64,000 bases of DNA, taken from Reticulitermes lucifugus. Its lineage: Eukaryota > Arthropoda > Insecta > Blattodea > Rhinotermitidae. This document shows, piece after piece, positions 60,806 to 64,000 of the stretch. The notes below the pieces were generated by a model. The model saw nothing but the letters and a program-made list of their open reading frames with translations. It did not search any database and was not told the DNA's origin. The translations under genes were made by a program, and so were the position numbers. The stretch's first letter is position 1. Each line of letters opens with the position of its first letter. Where the stretch lies: assembly GCA_026260175.1 (NCBI GenBank), contig JAKCWW010000259.1, positions 48,506 through 112,505 of the forward strand. Direction: 5' to 3'.

Positions 60806-62344
60806 CAATAATTTTTTAATAATTCAAAATACTACAATTTTCGTAAAGGCGCGTACGTTAGTAGCATTAATATATATTCAAGACAAACCATCTCAGGAAA
60901 CACAATGCAAATAACAGACAACGAAGATGTTTTCTAGACTGGAATTTTTATGAAACCAGTGCTACAGCATATTGATTAATAGCTGAGGGTACTATGCCAA
61001 CAGTTTAATTGTACGTACTTACCACATTCATGCTTTATCATAATTTTAATTTGCATTAAGTTATATTTTATACCTCCTAAGGTTAAGGCATGGGCCAAAT
61101 ATCTGTGTTGGCGCTTCGCTGTAGCTGGAGTTGTGAACTACACTCTATTAGGAATCAGTATGTCTGAAAATCGTAATTGCCGACAAGGTTTAGCGAGTCT
61201 TCAAGACCAAGTATTAAATATCTGTCCAAAGAAGCTGACCCCATTTTTCACTCGGACAGACGTGTCTCCTACGTAAGGTGCACTATTTTATGTTGAAAGA
61301 ATACCCGAGAGTTAATTTCTCCTTTTGATCACCCTGCAATGCAAGATTATATCTCGAAGCATTAATTGCAATGATTAATGAAACTTGAAAATATAGTTTT
61401 CTGTAACCTGTGTTTTCTAACTTCAAAGCATTTAAGTTTTGAAGATCTTAAGCACATACGTAATTTATAAAACACCTGAAAATCTTTAAACTGAGTTTAA
61501 CTCCTTTTTATGTATGATGCAGGAATAAACAATCTCATGAAAATAGGAAAAAATTCAAAGAAATATGTCCTAGACCTAAGAAGCTGCTGTGGTGTGTAAG
61601 TATCACGTTGCTTTACCATTATATTTCTTGGCCTTCACAGACGCCGAAGGTGTGAGGACACACGTATGATGATGGCACCCTTAAAATCGCCCATGGTTTC
61701 ATTCCAACTCTCTCTACACGTCAGCGGGCATTATGCTGTAACCCCTTCATTAATCCCCCGCCCCCACCTCCCTTTTCCAATGGCCCAGTTAAGAGGACGG
61801 GGTTATTGATGCTTATATTGCGTGCAATTTGTCTTCCTCTCAATCCCACCCTACCATTTTCTCTCATTACCATTTTTCAATCCCTCCTTCTCTATCACCC
61901 CCATCTTGATCAAACCACCTACCAGCATAGTACTTTCTCCCATGAAATTCCGAATAAGGTCCCGGAGGCTTTGTGTTATTTCGAATGTTAAACGATGCAT
62001 TGTTCATGTCAAAGCCGCGGGGCATCATAATTCAGTTGTATGAAGTGAAACATAAGCTCCTTTTTGGGGTGGGTGTTTAAATTTTATTGTGCTTTGAGAA
62101 GTGTCTAAATATTATTACAGGGTGACGGGTGACGGCACATAAAACGTTATGTACATATTGATCTATGGACATTTACATATTAAATATATATGATTGCCTT
62201 TTCTTATGTACCATGACATTCAGTCATATATGCTATGTCACATAGGTCTATTTTTATTTATTTTAAATAGTGTATGCAGAGAATAGGATGACACGCGTTG
62301 AACATTCTCCTTTTCATTAAGGTCAATATATATCTTATTCGTTT
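60806..62344. other. No recognised feature
   Basis: Downstream intron sequence. A C/T-rich block near 61740-61930 produces short low-complexity frames only. Confidence 0.5.
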
Positions 62345-62720
62345 TTAGGCGCCTTCGCAAAGTTCCAAAATGCGACTATTAGCTTCGTCGTATCTGTCTA
62401 TCTGTCTGTCCGTCCGTCCGTCCGTCGTGTCTCCCTGACTGTCTGTCCGCATGGAACAAATCGGCTCCCAATGGCCGAAGTTTCATGAAATTTGATAATT
62501 GATGATTTTTCTAATATCTGTCGAGAAAATTCAAGTTTCATTAAAATCTGACAAAAATAACGGACACTTTACATGAAGTCCTGTGTACATTTATGATAGT
62601 ATCTCGCTCAATTCTTCTTAGAATAAGAAACTGTCAGACAAATTTGTAGGGAAAATCAAAACACACATTCTGTGTTCAATAACGTTTTTCCAAAAATCGT
62701 GTAGTTTTCACCCAGCTACA
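62345..62720 (-). repeat. TAGGCGC-end repeat family, copy E, reverse orientation
   Basis: On the + strand it begins TTTTTAGGCGCCTTCGCAAA, then GCGACTATTAGCTTCGTCGT, a (CTGT)n/(CCGT)n block at 62395-62440, and GGCTCCCAATGG. These are the reverse complements of the right end of copy A in the same order. The far end was not located with certainty. Confidence 0.7.
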
Positions 62721-63873
62721 GATCGTAAGAAATCTTGCACACATAAAAGTTATTTTATGCACGTACATAGGTATAGAAAAAGGAAGACTCATTTACATTA
62801 CGGAATTAAAGTTATAAATTCTACACGCTTAGAGATATTTTGTCAGTTATAAAGCAATAAATACAAACGTGAATACGATAAAAGTCTTGCGGCATACAGT
62901 GGATTTCCCTTTGTAATTTGTTACTGATATTCCGGAAGAAAATGCTGCCTCCATGTTTGGGGTAGTACAAAATGAATGGAAGAGGATCAATTTCCGAAAC
63001 CTTCCATTTTAAAGAAATATCGGAAGTTGGGTAATTTTCCAAATATCAGACAAAAGCTGTTTCACTCCGCCGTCAGAAACCTCGGTACTTAAGGAGAACT
63101 TGACGACGTGACGTTATAATGTTATCCTCTGTAGAATGTAAGGTTTAACAGTTTTCATAGTCCTGCTTCTGACTGTGATTGTAGGCTTTCATTCATGTAC
63201 ATTACACGTACATGTATTTTAAAATGTGTGTGTGCAAATGCGTCTTTCGTTTGAAACTTTATCATCACCGTAAATATTTACATAGGTGTTCACATTCATG
63301 TCCATTATATTTCTATCGAACCAGAATTCAGAAAATTTAAATTTATCGACATCGCCTATTCAAGAACACACACTTCTTTGCCATTATAACGACAGAGGTA
63401 GTCCACACTCATGCCAAAGCACGTACTTGCTTTGGATTAACACAACTGTTAAATTTATGCACACGTATCTCTTAAAATTTTTATCTCACCACGATTCTGG
63501 ATATGTGCATTAGCACACCTTTCCGATTCGGGACTGAAAATTTTCACAGATTAATACTTGAACGAGGGACCATCGTGTAGATTCTTCACATTTTCATGTT
63601 GCATAATTAAAAGCTATACATGTCTAACATGATAAACTTCACTGAAAATTGCCTAGTTACGTAACGTTTCATTTTAAAAATGCAATTACATCAGTTTATA
63701 TTACTTTTCATAATCATAATTACTTACACTCGAGTTAATTTGAATTTATTTTCCTACTCATAAATCTTAAATCGTGTATCAATATTTATGGATGTACTGA
63801 AACTTAATCTTTTAAAGCCTAGCGGTTAGTTACGTACTACAAAGTTTAACATTCAACAAGAGAGGCAAGTAAC

Positions 63874-64000
63874 TTTTAGGCGCGTTCGCGTAACCATTTT
63901 TGCCTTGGAAAAGCAATAATACTACATATTCTTAGTTTGTGTCTGTAGCCTTAATTATCCAGCATGCAAAGCGCATGCGCCATATTATATTGTCATCTGT
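63874..64000 (+). repeat. TAGGCGC-end repeat family, copy F, cut by window end
   Basis: TTTTAGGCGCGTTCGCGTAA, CCATTTTTGCCTTGGAAAAG and CAGCATGCAAAGCGCATGCG match copies A and D. It runs off the window. Confidence 0.75.

Overview
This is eukaryotic, very probably insect, non-coding DNA. It is AT-rich, interspersed with repeats, and has stop codons in every frame over almost its whole length. The only host coding sequence I can support is two exons on the + strand, 23276-23427 and 54099-54243. They join in frame (phase 0 to phase 0) into one immunoglobulin domain of the Sidestep family, the insect neuronal cell-surface receptors for Beaten-path ligands. Both outer edges are phase 1, as is usual for an Ig-domain cassette. 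The window is therefore one intron of 30,671 bp inside a single Ig domain, plus parts of the two flanking introns. Large introns and the mix of repeats suggest a big-genome hemimetabolous insect such as a cockroach, termite or relative; I am not sure of the order.

The rest is a transposon graveyard. It holds: (1) seven copies of a SINE with a class-II (Leu/Ser-like) tRNA head, at 13950, 16398, 20432, 34645, 44350, 50611 and 52230, three with clear target-site duplications (TSDs); (2) one copy of a second SINE with a different tRNA head at 19400-19722, with a perfect 16-bp TSD, whose 3' tail and terminal hairpin match the first family; (3) at least three other SINE-like or dispersed repeats (2753, 26100, 30376, plus 41000 and 59157); (4) 3' ends of LINE ORF2 on both strands (4864, 6035, 8732, 38125, 56150, 57800); (5) dead pogo/Tigger transposase pieces (36030, 59697) and another DDE transposase fragment (38453); (6) foldback palindromes (830, 1931, 16940); (7) long inverted-repeat elements (27783, 45379, 55488); (8) a family with TAGGCGC ends and an internal GACA/GACG microsatellite (28877, 33366, 53463, 60472, 62345, 63874); (9) tandem arrays (21398, 24990, 34180, 46333).

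The most interesting signal is a motif repeated across unrelated-looking repeats on both strands. It reads CTGANGA, one T, a short stem, GAAAC, two to four bases, then GTH. These are the conserved core, stem II and cleavage triplet of a minimal hammerhead ribozyme with a very short stem III. At several sites the flanks also pair as stem I, and stem II differs in sequence between copies while still pairing. Hammerhead motifs of this minimal type are known from Penelope-like retroelements and retrozymes. Here some copies sit in the arms of long inverted repeats.

Three runs of N occur (17003-17052, 31717-31762, 50676-50827). One lies at the centre of a palindrome, one inside a SINE and one after a C run. 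No rRNA gene, functional tRNA gene, CRISPR array or bacterial feature is visible.
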